Notes: generated by a model from the letters alone, not told the origin. A stretch of 14,952 nt of DNA from DATAQC01 sp051001215 (GCA_051001215.1 JBPCNP010000167.1:1-14952), one strand, 5' to 3'. Counted from the first letter of the stretch, positions 5,845 to 12,990 are shown. Made by a program: numbers and translations.

Positions 5845-7071
5845 CAGCGAGGTGTGTGGACCAGCCAGGGCGACCCCTGGCCAGCCTGGGCGGTGGTCGT
5901 GGGCGGCGCCATCGGCATCGCCGGCGTCGCCGCCGCCCACGGAATTGGCGCCCGCCTGGAGGTGGCTGCCCTCACTGTCGTGACCCTGGCCGGGTTCGTG
6001 GCCAAGAGCCGGTGGCCCGGCATGCCGACGGCGCTGCTTGTGGCCTGGACCTTCACCCCGGCGATCGTCCTCAACCTGCAGGAACGGGGCGAGGGGACCA
6101 TGTTCTTGCTCGTCGTCGCCCTCTGTTACCTGGTGCTGGTGACGCCTGACCGGCTCACCCGCATCGCCGCCGGGACCGCTGCCGTGCTCGCCCCCCCGGT
6201 CGTGCAACTGCTCAGTCCCACCGACTGGGGATGGCCCTTCTGGATGATGGGCATCGCCTTCGGATGGCTGTCGGGCGAGCAGATGCGCCGGTACCGTGAC
6301 CTCGTCACCGAGCTGGCCGCCACCAGGGGACTGCTGGCCGAACAGGCGGTACACGTCGAGCGCCGGCGCATCGCCGCCGAGCTGCACGACCTGGTGGGCC
6401 ACTCGCTCACCGTGGTGCTGCTCAGTGTCACCGGGGCCCGCCGGTTGGTGCGCGACGACCCCGACGCCGCCGCCGCCGCTCTCCTGGAGGCCGAGACCGT
6501 CGGCCGGGCCAGCCTGGCCGAGATCCGCGGCAACGTCCGTGCCTTGCGCGACGACCAGCAAGGCTCGGGGACGGCGCCCACCCCTGCGGCCAGCGACGTC
6601 CCCGACCTCATCGAGACGATGGCCGCTGCCGGTTCCTCGGTGGACCTCGCCGTCACCGGTGACATGGCCGACGTCGAGCCGGTCACCGGTCTGGTCGTCT
6701 ACCGGGTGGTGCAGGAATCGCTCAACAACACCGTCCGCCATGCGCCGGGCGCCGTCGCCCGGGTGTCGGTGGCGGTGGCCGACGACGCCGTCGACGTCGA
6801 CGTGATCGACGCCGGAGGGTCCCCGACTGCGGGAGCGACCCCGGCCGCCGCCGGGCCGCCCGGTGTCGGTCTCATCGGGATGCGCGAGCGGGTGGAGGCC
6901 GTCGGGGGCACCCTCCGCGCCGGCCCCGTGGACGGAGGATGGCGGGTGTATGCCCACGTGCCGCGGACCGTGTCGCCGGTCGACGCGCCTCCGACCATGT
7001 CGCCGGTCGACGCGCCTCCGACCATGTCGCCGGTCGATCCGCCTCCGACCATGTCGCCGCCGTCGACGTGA
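5842..7071 (+). CDS. Sensor histidine kinase, NarL/DesK type (HisKA_3 family)
   Basis: The protein has 409 residues from GTG 5842, chosen because a -10 box lies six bases before it and the first membrane helix starts soon after. The frame is open upstream but shows no likely start there. About six hydrophobic segments fill residues 14-145 (for example AVVVGGAIGIAGVAAA, MFLLVVALCYLVLV, FWMMGIAFGWLSG). The HisKA_3 dimerisation domain follows, with ERRRIAAELHDLVGHSLT and phospho-acceptor His182. The ATPase domain has the N-box QESLNNTVRHA (about 291-301) and the glycine box GVGLIGMRERVEAVGG (from 341). The signal is unknown. The last about 30 residues are a proline-rich repeat (SPVDAPPTM), encoded by a 27-bp tandem repeat. 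The gene overlaps the response regulator by four bases, and an ABC exporter follows, so it may sense a toxic compound or membrane stress. Confidence 0.92.
   Translation: MQRGVWTSQGDPWPAWAVVVGGAIGIAGVAAAHGIGARLEVAALTVVTLAGFVAKSRWPGMPTALLVAWTFTPAIVLNLQERGEGTMFLLVVALCYLVLVTPDRLTRIAAGTAAVLAPPVVQLLSPTDWGWPFWMMGIAFGWLSGEQMRRYRDLVTELAATRGLLAEQAVHVERRRIAAELHDLVGHSLTVVLLSVTGARRLVRDDPDAAAAALLEAETVGRASLAEIRGNVRALRDDQQGSGTAPTPAASDVPDLIETMAAAGSSVDLAVTGDMADVEPVTGLVVYRVVQESLNNTVRHAPGAVARVSVAVADDAVDVDVIDAGGSPTAGATPAAAGPPGVGLIGMRERVEAVGGTLRAGPVDGGWRVYAHVPRTVSPVDAPPTMSPVDAPPTMSPVDPPPTMSPPST
6967..7059 (+). repeat. 27-bp tandem repeat at the 3' end of the histidine kinase gene
   Basis: Three full copies lie at 6967-6993, 6994-7020 and 7021-7047, plus 12 bases of a fourth. 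The unit begins ACCATGTCGCCGGTCGACGC and encodes T-M-S-P-V-D-A-P-P. Copy 1 has GTG for ATG and copy 3 has GATCCG for GACGCG. The unit is a multiple of three, so copy number can change without breaking the frame. It forms a C-terminal tail after the end of the ATPase domain. Confidence 0.9.
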
Positions 7072-7715
7072 TCGCCGTCGTCCTGGTCGACGACCAGCCG
7101 CTGGTGCGGGCCGGGCTGCAGCGCATCCTGTCGGAGGACGACGGCTTCACCGTGATCGCCGAGTGCGGCGACGGGGCTGCCGCCGTCGACACCGTCGGGT
7201 CGGTGGCCGCCGACGTGGTGCTGATGGACATCCGCATGCGGGGAATGGACGGCATCGAGGCGACCCGCCGCATCCGTGACCTGGACGGGCCACCGGTGCT
7301 CGTGCTCACCACCTTCGACGACGACGACGTGCTGTGGGGCGCCATCGATGCCGGCGCCGCCGGCTTCGTGCTCAAGGAGGCGTCCGCCGAGGACCTGATC
7401 GCCGCCACCCGGATGGTGGCGTCGGGTGGGTCGTGGCTCGACCCGGCCGTCACCGCCCGGGTGCTGGCCGTGACCCGCTCCACGGGCTTGCCCCGGCAGC
7501 GCCAGGCCGACAAGGCCAAGCAGCTGACCGACCGTGAGCTCGACGTGCTGGGCCACATGGCCACCGGCGCCACCAACAGTGAGATCGCTGGCGCCCTGTT
7601 CGTCAGTGAGGCCACGGTGAAGACCCACGTGGGCAGCATCTTCTCCAAGCTCGGGGTGCGCGACCGGGCCGGGGCCATCGTGTTCGCCTACCAGCACGGC
7701 ATCGCCCCCGGCTGA
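7068..7715 (+). CDS. NarL/LuxR-type response regulator
   Basis: The protein has 215 residues from the GTG at 7068, which overlaps the kinase stop (GTGA), so the two are translationally coupled. The receiver domain (about 2-118) has the acidic pair D8-D9 in VVLVDDQPLVRAGLQ, phospho-acceptor D54 in VVLMDIRMRGMDG, T81/T82, and K103 in FVLKEAS. The C-terminal LuxR-type helix-turn-helix spans about 153-210 (LTDRELDVLGHMATGATNSE, VSEATVKTHVGSIFSKLGVRDR). It is the cognate partner of the upstream kinase. The likely target is the ABC exporter just downstream, by analogy with similar kinase-regulator-exporter clusters; no binding site was identified. Confidence 0.95.
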   Translation: MIAVVLVDDQPLVRAGLQRILSEDDGFTVIAECGDGAAAVDTVGSVAADVVLMDIRMRGMDGIEATRRIRDLDGPPVLVLTTFDDDDVLWGAIDAGAAGFVLKEASAEDLIAATRMVASGGSWLDPAVTARVLAVTRSTGLPRQRQADKAKQLTDRELDVLGHMATGATNSEIAGALFVSEATVKTHVGSIFSKLGVRDRAGAIVFAYQHGIAPG

Positions 7716-7739
7716 GCCTCTCCACCCCTGGGGGGAGGC
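7716..7739 (+). terminator. Weak terminator-like hairpin after the response regulator
   Basis: Directly after the stop, GCCTCTCC (7716-7723) pairs with GGGGAGGC (7732-7739), one pair being a G-U wobble, around an eight-base loop. No T-run follows, so it may be a weak terminator or a processing hairpin between the two-component and exporter genes. Confidence 0.3.
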
Positions 7740-7833
7740 CGGATACCTCCCTGGGCCCGATGTGGTTCGAGGCCCTTTCCGTCATCGTGCAACGGTCGGT
7801 CGGATCGTCCGCCGACGGGAGGGATGGCAGACC

Positions 7834-8769
7834 ATGGGCCCAGTGGTGGAGGTGCGAGAGCTGTGCAAACGCTATGGCGACCGGCTGGTGGTCGACCATG
7901 TCGACCTGGACGTCCACGAAGGTGAGATCGTCGGCCTGCTCGGGACCAACGGCGCCGGCAAGACGACCACCGTCGAGTGCATCAGCGGCCTGCGCCGCCC
8001 CTACGCAGGCTCGGTGCGGGTGCTGGGCCTCGATCCCCAGGTCGACGGGCCCCGGCTGCGGGGGTTGATCGGCAGCCAGCTTCAGGAGTCGGCCCTTCCC
8101 GACCGTCTGCGGGTGGGCGAGGCCATCGAGTTGTTCCGGGGGCCGCGGGCCATGCCCGTCGACGGGCTGCTCGAGGCATTCGGGCTGGCCCAGCACCGCC
8201 GCCAGGCCTTTTCGGTGCTGAGCGGTGGCCAGCGTCAACGCCTGCTCCTGGTGCTGGCCCTGTTGAACCGGCCCAGCCTGGTCATTCTCGACGAGCTGAC
8301 CCAGGGCCTCGACCCCGCCGCCCGGCGCGACGTCTGGGATGCCATCCGCGCACTGCGCGACGCGGGGACCACGGTGGTCTTGGTCACCCACTACATGGAC
8401 GAGGCCGAGGCCCTGTGTGACCGGGTGGTGGTGATGGACGGCGGTCGGGTGGTCGATTCGGGGTCGCCCGTGGATCTGGTCGACCGCCATGCGCCGTGGG
8501 CCATCGTGCGCTTCGACGGCGGGGTGAACGGGGTCCGCCTCGACAGCCTGGACATCCTTCCCGGCGTGACCCAGGTGCGGCGCGCCGGCACCGCCATCGA
8601 GGTGCGTGGCGACCGTCGCATGATCGCCCACGTGTGCGCCTATCTCGTGGGGTTCGGCCACGTCCCCGATGACCTGGCCGTGGTCATGCCCGATCTGGAA
8701 GAGGCGGTGATCGCCCTGCTCGCTCAGGTTGGCGACCGCCAGCTCGAGTTGAACGGAGGACGTCGATGA
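7834..8769 (+). CDS. ABC transporter ATP-binding protein (drug-exporter type)
   Basis: The protein has 311 residues from ATG 7834, with GGGAGGG about ten bases upstream. Nucleotide-binding motifs are complete: Walker A GTNGAGKT (37-44), Q-loop in GSQLQESALP, signature LSGGQRQ (129-135), Walker B LVILDE (149-154), D-loop GLDP and the switch His in VTHYMDEAE (H186). After Walker B it reads ELTQGLDP where most relatives have EPT; ELT variants occur in actinobacterial exporters of this type. A C-terminal extension of about 90 residues follows the ATPase core, as in DrrA-like proteins. It powers the ABC-2 permease encoded next, whose ATG overlaps its stop (ATGA). Substrate unknown. Confidence 0.95.
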   Translation: MGPVVEVRELCKRYGDRLVVDHVDLDVHEGEIVGLLGTNGAGKTTTVECISGLRRPYAGSVRVLGLDPQVDGPRLRGLIGSQLQESALPDRLRVGEAIELFRGPRAMPVDGLLEAFGLAQHRRQAFSVLSGGQRQRLLLVLALLNRPSLVILDELTQGLDPAARRDVWDAIRALRDAGTTVVLVTHYMDEAEALCDRVVVMDGGRVVDSGSPVDLVDRHAPWAIVRFDGGVNGVRLDSLDILPGVTQVRRAGTAIEVRGDRRMIAHVCAYLVGFGHVPDDLAVVMPDLEEAVIALLAQVGDRQLELNGGRR

Positions 8770-9500
8770 ACATGATCGCCAAACTGGTCCGCACCGAGCT
8801 CCGGCTGGTGCTGCGCGAGCCGCTCGTGCTCGCCTTCGTGTTCGCCTTTCCCATCGTGACCGTCCTGGTCATCGCCGGGTCCTTCGGCGCCGACGATGCC
8901 CACTCGTTCGCCTACGTCGACCCGTCCCAGTGGTACGTCGCCTCGTACCTGGCCGTCGTCATCGGCGCCATCGGTCTGGTCATGGTGCCTGTCCACTTGG
9001 CCGGGTACCGCGAGCGGGGCGTGCTCCGGCGCTTCGCCGCCGCCGGGTTTCCCCGTTGGTCCTTCGCCGTCGCCCAACTGACGGTCGGCGTCATCCTCAC
9101 TCTGGTGGCCTCCGCCGTGCTGTTGGCGGTGGCCGCCCCGATCTACGGCCTGCCCCCGGTGGAGTCGCCGTTTGCCACCCTGGCCGCGGTGGTCCTGGGA
9201 GCGGTGACGTTCACCAGCCTCGGCCTGGTGCTGGGCGCCGTCGTGCCCACCGCCCGGGCCGCCCAGGGCATCGGCCTGCTGGTGTTCTTCCCCTCGTTCC
9301 TGCTCGGCGGCGGCGGTCCTCCGCCCGACGCCATGAGCGGGGCCATGCAGCGCATCGCCCGGTTCCTGCCCTTGACCCACGTCACCGACTCCATCCGCCA
9401 GCCGTGGTTGGGCCTGGGCCCCGCCACGTGGGACCTGACCGTGGTGGCCGCCGTCCTCGTCGCCTCGGCGCTGTGCTGGCGGCGGGCGGTGCGGCTCTGA
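8766..9500 (+). CDS. ABC-2 type transporter permease
   Basis: This 244-residue membrane protein has six hydrophobic stretches: VLAFVFAFPIVTVLVIAGSF, YLAVVIGAIGLVMVPVHLAG, VGVILTLVASAVLLAVAA, TLAAVVLGAVTFTSLGLVLG, GIGLLVFFPSFLLGG, and LTVVAAVLVASALCW. The cytosolic YRERGVLRRFAAAGFPRW is the typical coupling segment of ABC-2 permeases, and the PLTHVTDSIRQPWLG region near the end also fits the family. The ATG at 8766 overlaps the ATPase stop by four bases and has GGAGG six bases upstream. With the ATPase it would form a homodimeric exporter of unknown substrate. Confidence 0.93.
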   Translation: MNMIAKLVRTELRLVLREPLVLAFVFAFPIVTVLVIAGSFGADDAHSFAYVDPSQWYVASYLAVVIGAIGLVMVPVHLAGYRERGVLRRFAAAGFPRWSFAVAQLTVGVILTLVASAVLLAVAAPIYGLPPVESPFATLAAVVLGAVTFTSLGLVLGAVVPTARAAQGIGLLVFFPSFLLGGGGPPPDAMSGAMQRIARFLPLTHVTDSIRQPWLGLGPATWDLTVVAAVLVASALCWRRAVRL

Positions 9501-9515
9501 TCGGTGGGCTCTCAC

Positions 9516-9554
9516 TTGACAGGTGACTAATTGGTCACGTATTCTGCGGGCGTG
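9516..9554 (+). promoter_or_regulatory. Leaderless promoter with an operator palindrome in its spacer
   Basis: TTGACA (9516-9521), 18 bases, TATTCT (9540-9545), then six bases to GTG 9552. The spacer is almost exactly filled by GTGACTAATTGGTCAC (9523-9538), a 16-base palindrome with one mismatched pair. A dimeric ArsR-type repressor bound there would sit between the -35 and -10 boxes. The geometry predicts a leaderless mRNA and autorepression by the fusion protein. Confidence 0.65.
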
Positions 9555-10310
9555 GACGAGGTGTTCAAGGCCCTGGCCGACCCCACCCGGAGGAGCCTGC
9601 TCGACGAGCTGTTCCGTGCCGACGGCCAGACGCTGAGCGAGCTCGAGGAGCGCTTCGCCATGACGCGCTTCGGGGTCATGAAGCACCTGAGGCAGCTCGA
9701 GGAAGCGGGCCTGGTGGTCACGAGGCGGCGGGGCCGGGAGAAGCTCCATTTCTTGAACCCGGTCCCGATCAGGCTCGTCCACGACCGATGGGTGACCAAG
9801 TTCGCCGAGCCCTGGGCCGCCGCGCTCAGTGACATCAAGCACAGACTGGAGAGTTCGATGGAAAAGGTGTTCGAGATCTACATCCGCACGACCCCGGAGC
9901 GCCTGTGGGAGGCGATCACCGACAGCGAGATCAGGAGCAAGTACAACTTCGGCGCCCGGATCACCTCGGACTGGACGCCCGGCTCACGCATGGAGATGGC
10001 CACCCCCGACGGGAGCATGGTCCTGGGCGAGGGGGAAAACCTGGAGGTCGACCCGCCACGGCGGCTGGTCCAGACCATGGTCGCCCTGTGGAGCGACGAG
10101 GTGAAGAGCGAGGGCACCTCCCGGGTCATCTGGGAGATCGAGCCCGTCGGCGACTCGTGCCGCCTCCTCGTCACCCACGACCAGTTGCGCGAGGGTGCCA
10201 ACGAACAGCTCTACGGCGGCTGGCCGATGATCCTGTCCGGCCTGAAGACCTGGTTGGAGACCGGCAAGCTGCTCACCACCCCCGGCTCGTTGATGTACAG
10301 CCGAGGCTGA
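9552..10310 (+). CDS. ArsR regulator fused to an SRPBCC/AHSA1 domain
   Basis: The protein has 252 residues from GTG 9552. A TTG at 9531 is also in frame, but it lies inside the promoter spacer. Residues 1-95 are an ArsR winged helix: VDEVFKALADPTRRSLLDEL, LSELEERFAMTRFGVMKHLR as the DNA-binding helices, then the wing VVTRRRGREKLHFL. A short linker (ALSDIKHRLESSMEKV) leads into an SRPBCC domain from about 103 (EIYIRTTPERLWEAITDSE, SDWTPGSRMEMATPDGS, PPRRLVQTM, YGGWPMILSGLKTWLETG). In one chain a ligand bound by the SRPBCC pocket could switch DNA binding directly. It follows the ABC exporter by about 50 bases with its own promoter. The minus-strand operon at 5504-4703 has the same two domains as separate proteins. 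Confidence 0.9.
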   Translation: MDEVFKALADPTRRSLLDELFRADGQTLSELEERFAMTRFGVMKHLRQLEEAGLVVTRRRGREKLHFLNPVPIRLVHDRWVTKFAEPWAAALSDIKHRLESSMEKVFEIYIRTTPERLWEAITDSEIRSKYNFGARITSDWTPGSRMEMATPDGSMVLGEGENLEVDPPRRLVQTMVALWSDEVKSEGTSRVIWEIEPVGDSCRLLVTHDQLREGANEQLYGGWPMILSGLKTWLETGKLLTTPGSLMYSRG

Positions 10311-10377
10311 CCCCGCCTCGCCCGCCGCGCCGTCCGTTCCGCCACCACCGCCACGGCGACGATGGCAGCGAGGACCA

Positions 10378-10406
10378 CCAGGGCCAGGCTCTTGGCCTGG
10401 CCCTGG
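10378..10406. terminator. Perfect 12-bp hairpin between the ArsR-SRPBCC gene and ilvA
   Basis: CCAGGGCCAGGC (10378-10389) is perfectly complementary to GCCTGGCCCTGG (10395-10406), with the five-base loop TCTTG. A stem this long and GC-rich, 68 bases after the stop, would act as a factor-independent terminator or an mRNA-stabilising structure. No clear T-run follows, only TCTTTG several bases later. It is symmetric, so it would fold in either strand's RNA. Confidence 0.5.
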
Positions 10407-10465
10407 CACTGGTCTTTGTCGGCGGCAAACGACCCCGGCGCAACGGAGCCGGCCTCCTCATCCCT

Positions 10466-10482
10466 TAGAGTACCCGGCCATG
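10466..10482 (+). promoter_or_regulatory. Candidate -10 box close to the ilvA start
   Basis: TAGAGT (10466-10471) lies eight bases before the ATG at 10480, which has no Shine-Dalgarno. This is close to the leaderless spacing seen at other genes here. No convincing -35 box is visible. Confidence 0.3.
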
Positions 10483-11727
10483 ACGGGGGTCTCCATCGAC
10501 GATGTGCGCCTCGCCGCCGAGCACCTCCGTCACGTCGTCGTGCGTTCGCCGCTCGAGCGCAACGAGCGGCTCTCGCAGGTGACCGGGGCCGATGTCTGGT
10601 TGAAGCGGGAGGACCTGCAGCCCGTCCGGTCGTACAAGCTGCGGGGCGCCTACAACTTCATCATCTCGCTCACCGCAGCCGAGCAGGCGACCGGGGTCGT
10701 GTGCGCCAGCGCCGGCAACCACGGCCAGGGCGTGGCCTACACCTGCCGGCGGCTGGGCGTGCGATGCCGGGTCGTCCTCCCCCGGACGACGCCCCGCCAG
10801 AAGCGTGAGCAGATCGCCGCCCTGGGCGGCGCCGAGACCACCGTCATCGTCGCCGGCCACACCTACGACGAAGCCCACGATGCGGCGGTGGTGCTGGCCG
10901 ACAACGAGGGGGCGGTCCTGGTGCCCCCGTTCGACGACCCCCGGGTCATCGCCGGCCAGGGCACCGTGGCCCTCGAGATCGTCGAGCAACTCGGCGGCCC
11001 GCCCGATCTGTTGCTGGTGCCGGTCGGGGGCGGAGGCCTGCTGGCCGGCTGCGCAGTGGTGGCCGAGGGGACCACGCCCCCGATGCGCGTGGTCGGGGTC
11101 GAGCCCGCCGGCGCCCCGAGCATGCGCGCTGCCCTGGACGCGGCCGAGCCGGTCACTCTCGGCTCCATCGACAGCTTCGTCGACGGCGCCGCTGTCCGCC
11201 GGGTCGGCGCCCACACCTTCGAGCTGGTGCAGTCACTGGTCGACGAGGTGGTGACGGTCCCCGAGGGCCGGGTGTGCACCACCATGCTCGAGCTCTACCA
11301 GCGGGACGGCATCATCGCCGAGCCGGCCGGCGCCCTCGCCGTCGCCGCCCTGAGCGAGGGGCTGGCGGTGGCCCCCGGGTCGTCGGTGGTGGCCATCCTG
11401 TCCGGTGGCAACAACGACGTGAGCCGCTACGGGGAGATCGTCGAGCGCTCCCTCGTGCACCAGGGGCTCAAGCACTACTTCCTGGTGGAGTTCCCCCAAG
11501 AGCCGGGGGCGCTGCGGGGCTTTCTGGACAACGTCCTCGGGGCTTCCGACGACATCACCTTGTTCGAGTACGTGAAGAAGAACAACCGCGAGATCGGCCC
11601 GGCCCTGGTCGGTATCGAGCTCCTCACCACCGGTGACTTGGCCCCGCTCCTGGCCCGGATGGAGTCGAGCGGCCTCCAGATCGAGCGCCTCTCGGCCGAT
11701 TCCCCGGCCTTCCGCTTCCTCGTCTGA
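10480..11727 (+). CDS. ilvA: Threonine ammonia-lyase (threonine dehydratase)
   Basis: The protein has 415 residues. It converts L-threonine to 2-oxobutanoate and ammonia, the first committed step of isoleucine synthesis, in the cytosol with pyridoxal phosphate. The PLP lysine is K53 in VRSYKLRGAYNF. The phosphate and substrate loops are SAGNHGQG (77-84) and VGGGGLLAG (182-190), and SGGN (308-311) closes the PLP site. A C-terminal ACT-like regulatory domain (about 331-410) begins HYFLVEFPQEPGALRGFL. This is the short form with one regulatory domain, near 420 residues as in Bacillus, not the 514-residue two-domain form of E. coli. Isoleucine feedback is therefore likely but not shown by sequence. 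The neighbours are not branched-chain genes, so it appears to be a single-gene unit. Confidence 0.93.
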   Translation: MTGVSIDDVRLAAEHLRHVVVRSPLERNERLSQVTGADVWLKREDLQPVRSYKLRGAYNFIISLTAAEQATGVVCASAGNHGQGVAYTCRRLGVRCRVVLPRTTPRQKREQIAALGGAETTVIVAGHTYDEAHDAAVVLADNEGAVLVPPFDDPRVIAGQGTVALEIVEQLGGPPDLLLVPVGGGGLLAGCAVVAEGTTPPMRVVGVEPAGAPSMRAALDAAEPVTLGSIDSFVDGAAVRRVGAHTFELVQSLVDEVVTVPEGRVCTTMLELYQRDGIIAEPAGALAVAALSEGLAVAPGSSVVAILSGGNNDVSRYGEIVERSLVHQGLKHYFLVEFPQEPGALRGFLDNVLGASDDITLFEYVKKNNREIGPALVGIELLTTGDLAPLLARMESSGLQIERLSADSPAFRFLV

Positions 11728-11815
11728 ACCCGCTCTGGACCCCTCCAGCTCTCCCTCGAGGAAGGCCCGGCGGCGAGAACGGCGGCGGGATGGGATCGAT
11801 GCTTCCCCCGGATGG

Positions 11816-11962
11816 ATGCCTACCTGGCAGGAGTGCCTCGGCGAGGCGCAGGCGCTCGAGCTCTGGCCGACCGTGCATGAGCGGTACGCGGAGGCCTTCC
11901 ACGTTGATCCCGAACTTGGCCGGAAGGCGTTTCGCCAGCACCCACTGACGACCGACGCGTAG
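11816..11962 (+). CDS. Possible small protein of about 48 residues
   Basis: A short frame from ATG 11816 to the stop at 11960-11962 reads MPTWQECLGEAQALELWPTV, then HERYAEAFHVDPELGRKAFR. Third positions are strongly G/C and the composition is protein-like, with amphipathic helices. There is no Shine-Dalgarno, and the frame stays open upstream into the end of ilvA, so it could be the 3' remnant of a lost gene. No family was recognised. Confidence 0.3.
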   Translation: MPTWQECLGEAQALELWPTVHERYAEAFHVDPELGRKAFRQHPLTTDA

Positions 11963-11976
11963 TCCCCGCGCATCGG

Positions 11977-11991
11977 TAGCCTGGGCATGTG
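11977..11991 (+). promoter_or_regulatory. Candidate leaderless -10 box for the acidic hypothetical gene
   Basis: TAGCCT (11977-11982) lies exactly six bases before GTG 11989, the same geometry as at 5842 and 9552. No clear -35 box is seen. Confidence 0.35.
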
Positions 11992-12282
11992 GAACCGCCC
12001 GTCGACCCACCCGAGGACCCGACGTCCGACGAGGACACCGACGACCAACCCCCGATCGAGCGCCGGCGTCAGACCGCTCGGTCCGGGGTTGCTGCGTCCG
12101 GGGTCGCCGCCGCCTTTGCCCTCGGCCTCCAACAGGTGTTCGACCCGCGTCCGGTCGACACCGTGGGCATCGAGCAGGAGGCGCCCGCCAACCCCGTCGA
12201 TCGCGACAAGCTCGAGCTGCGCTTCGACCCCATGAGTTCGGCCAACACCGTGGTCGTGGTCCGCCGCCCCGACGACTCCTGA
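11989..12282 (+). CDS. Hypothetical acidic protein with a small hydrophobic segment
   Basis: The protein has 97 residues from GTG 11989. The first about 25 residues are acidic and proline-rich (EPPVDPPEDPTSDEDTDDQ). A basic patch (IERRRQTARS) and an alanine-rich, weakly hydrophobic helix (GVAASGVAAAFALGLQQVF) follow, then a polar tail ending TVVVVRRPDDS. The basic patch before the helix suggests membrane association, although the helix is short and weak for a full transmembrane segment. Third positions are G/C-rich, and a -10 box sits six bases before the start. Function unknown. It converges on the lipoprotein gene, with 20 bases between their stops. Confidence 0.7.
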   Translation: MEPPVDPPEDPTSDEDTDDQPPIERRRQTARSGVAASGVAAAFALGLQQVFDPRPVDTVGIEQEAPANPVDRDKLELRFDPMSSANTVVVVRRPDDS

Positions 12283-12295
12283 TCGGGCCGTGTCG

Positions 12296-12312
12296 CCGCC
12301 TGCTACAGGCGG
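12296..12312. terminator. Short hairpin at the convergent gene ends, containing the lipoprotein stop codon
   Basis: CCGCCTG (12296-12302) and CAGGCGG (12306-12312) are perfectly complementary. The three-base loop CTA is the lipoprotein stop codon read on the minus strand. It may act as a compact bidirectional terminator, though there is no T-run on either side. Confidence 0.35.
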
Positions 12313-12872
12313 TTGTGGACTTTCTCGGCCAGGTTCGAGGCCGACGCTTGGAGAGCGGCGGCGTCCTTCTCACCCGTGAGCAGGACGACCACCGCAGCGT
12401 TGTTCCAGCAGGCGAGGAGGTGGCCCTGCCTGATCGTCGTCAACTCCTCGACCACCCACACGGCCGAGTCACCCACCCCCGAGACCGGCGCTTTGGCCAC
12501 GCCCTTGGGCAGGGTGTTGCGCTGGTCCCTGCAGGCCTCGGCGGCGGCACCGGAGGCGATCTTCACGACGGTGAGGTCAACGCTCGTCCCGCCATCGACG
12601 GCGGTGCCCCAGGTGCAGTTGGAGGCCTCGGCCTGCGTCGGCGCCTGGACCGGGTTGCCGATGGCGGCGGCGATGTCGTCACCGGTGAGGAACTCGCACG
12701 CCGGCTTGGGGAGCGGCACGGTGGCGTTCACCGCGCCCGCCCCGGGTGTCTGCCCGGGCAAGACGGTCGTGGACGCCGGGGCCGCCTTCTTGGACGAGCC
12801 ACCGCCGCACCCGGCGACGACCATGATGCCGGCCCCCGCCAAGGCGGCGATCTTGACCACCAGTCTGCTCAT
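12303..12872 (-). CDS. Secreted lipoprotein, DUF3558-like
   Basis: The protein has 189 residues. A lipoprotein signal peptide (MSRLVVKIAALAGAGIMVVA) ends in the lipobox VAGC, so Cys22 should be lipid-modified and the protein anchored outside the membrane. A Ser/Ala/Thr/Pro linker follows. The globular domain starts PACEFLTGDDIAAAIGNPV, which resembles the DUF3558 family of actinobacterial lipoproteins. It contains further cysteines in ASNCTWG, EACRDQ and LLACWNN, which could form two disulfides together with PACEF. Function unknown. GAGG lies about six bases before the ATG at 12872. It shares strand and direction with the LytR_C gene about 120 bases upstream. Confidence 0.85.
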   Translation of the reverse strand: MSRLVVKIAALAGAGIMVVAGCGGGSSKKAAPASTTVLPGQTPGAGAVNATVPLPKPACEFLTGDDIAAAIGNPVQAPTQAEASNCTWGTAVDGGTSVDLTVVKIASGAAAEACRDQRNTLPKGVAKAPVSGVGDSAVWVVEELTTIRQGHLLACWNNAAVVVLLTGEKDAAALQASASNLAEKVHNRL

Positions 12873-12990
12873 GCCAACCTCATCGCGGTGATTCGGCAGC
12901 CGAGAACATCGACCACGCCACGAGCTGTCACCGTAGTCGGCCTTTGCCTTGTACGGGTTCAGGCCGGCGGTGTCGCTCCCGCCCCTGTCT

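Noticed and set aside
5608..6957. Long open minus-strand frame (449 codons) opposite the histidine kinase
   Set aside because: It is antisense to a fully motif-supported kinase. Its Gly/His/Asp-rich composition is the usual product of high-GC antisense reading. Only its last about 19 codons, the VOC remnant, look real.
6967..7059. CRISPR-like array
   Set aside because: The 27-bp units are directly adjacent with no spacers and are in frame with the kinase gene, so this is a coding tandem repeat.
8724..9842. Long minus-strand open frame (372 codons) opposite the permease and ArsR-SRPBCC genes
   Set aside because: Low-complexity Gly/His/Asp/Gln-rich text, no motif, and antisense to two well supported genes.
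10311..10470. Minus-strand stretch reading like a membrane helix (SLALVVLAAIVAVAVVAERT)
   Set aside because: The frame has no usable start codon, runs antisense into the ArsR-SRPBCC gene, and its hydrophobic run arises from the GC-rich hairpin region.
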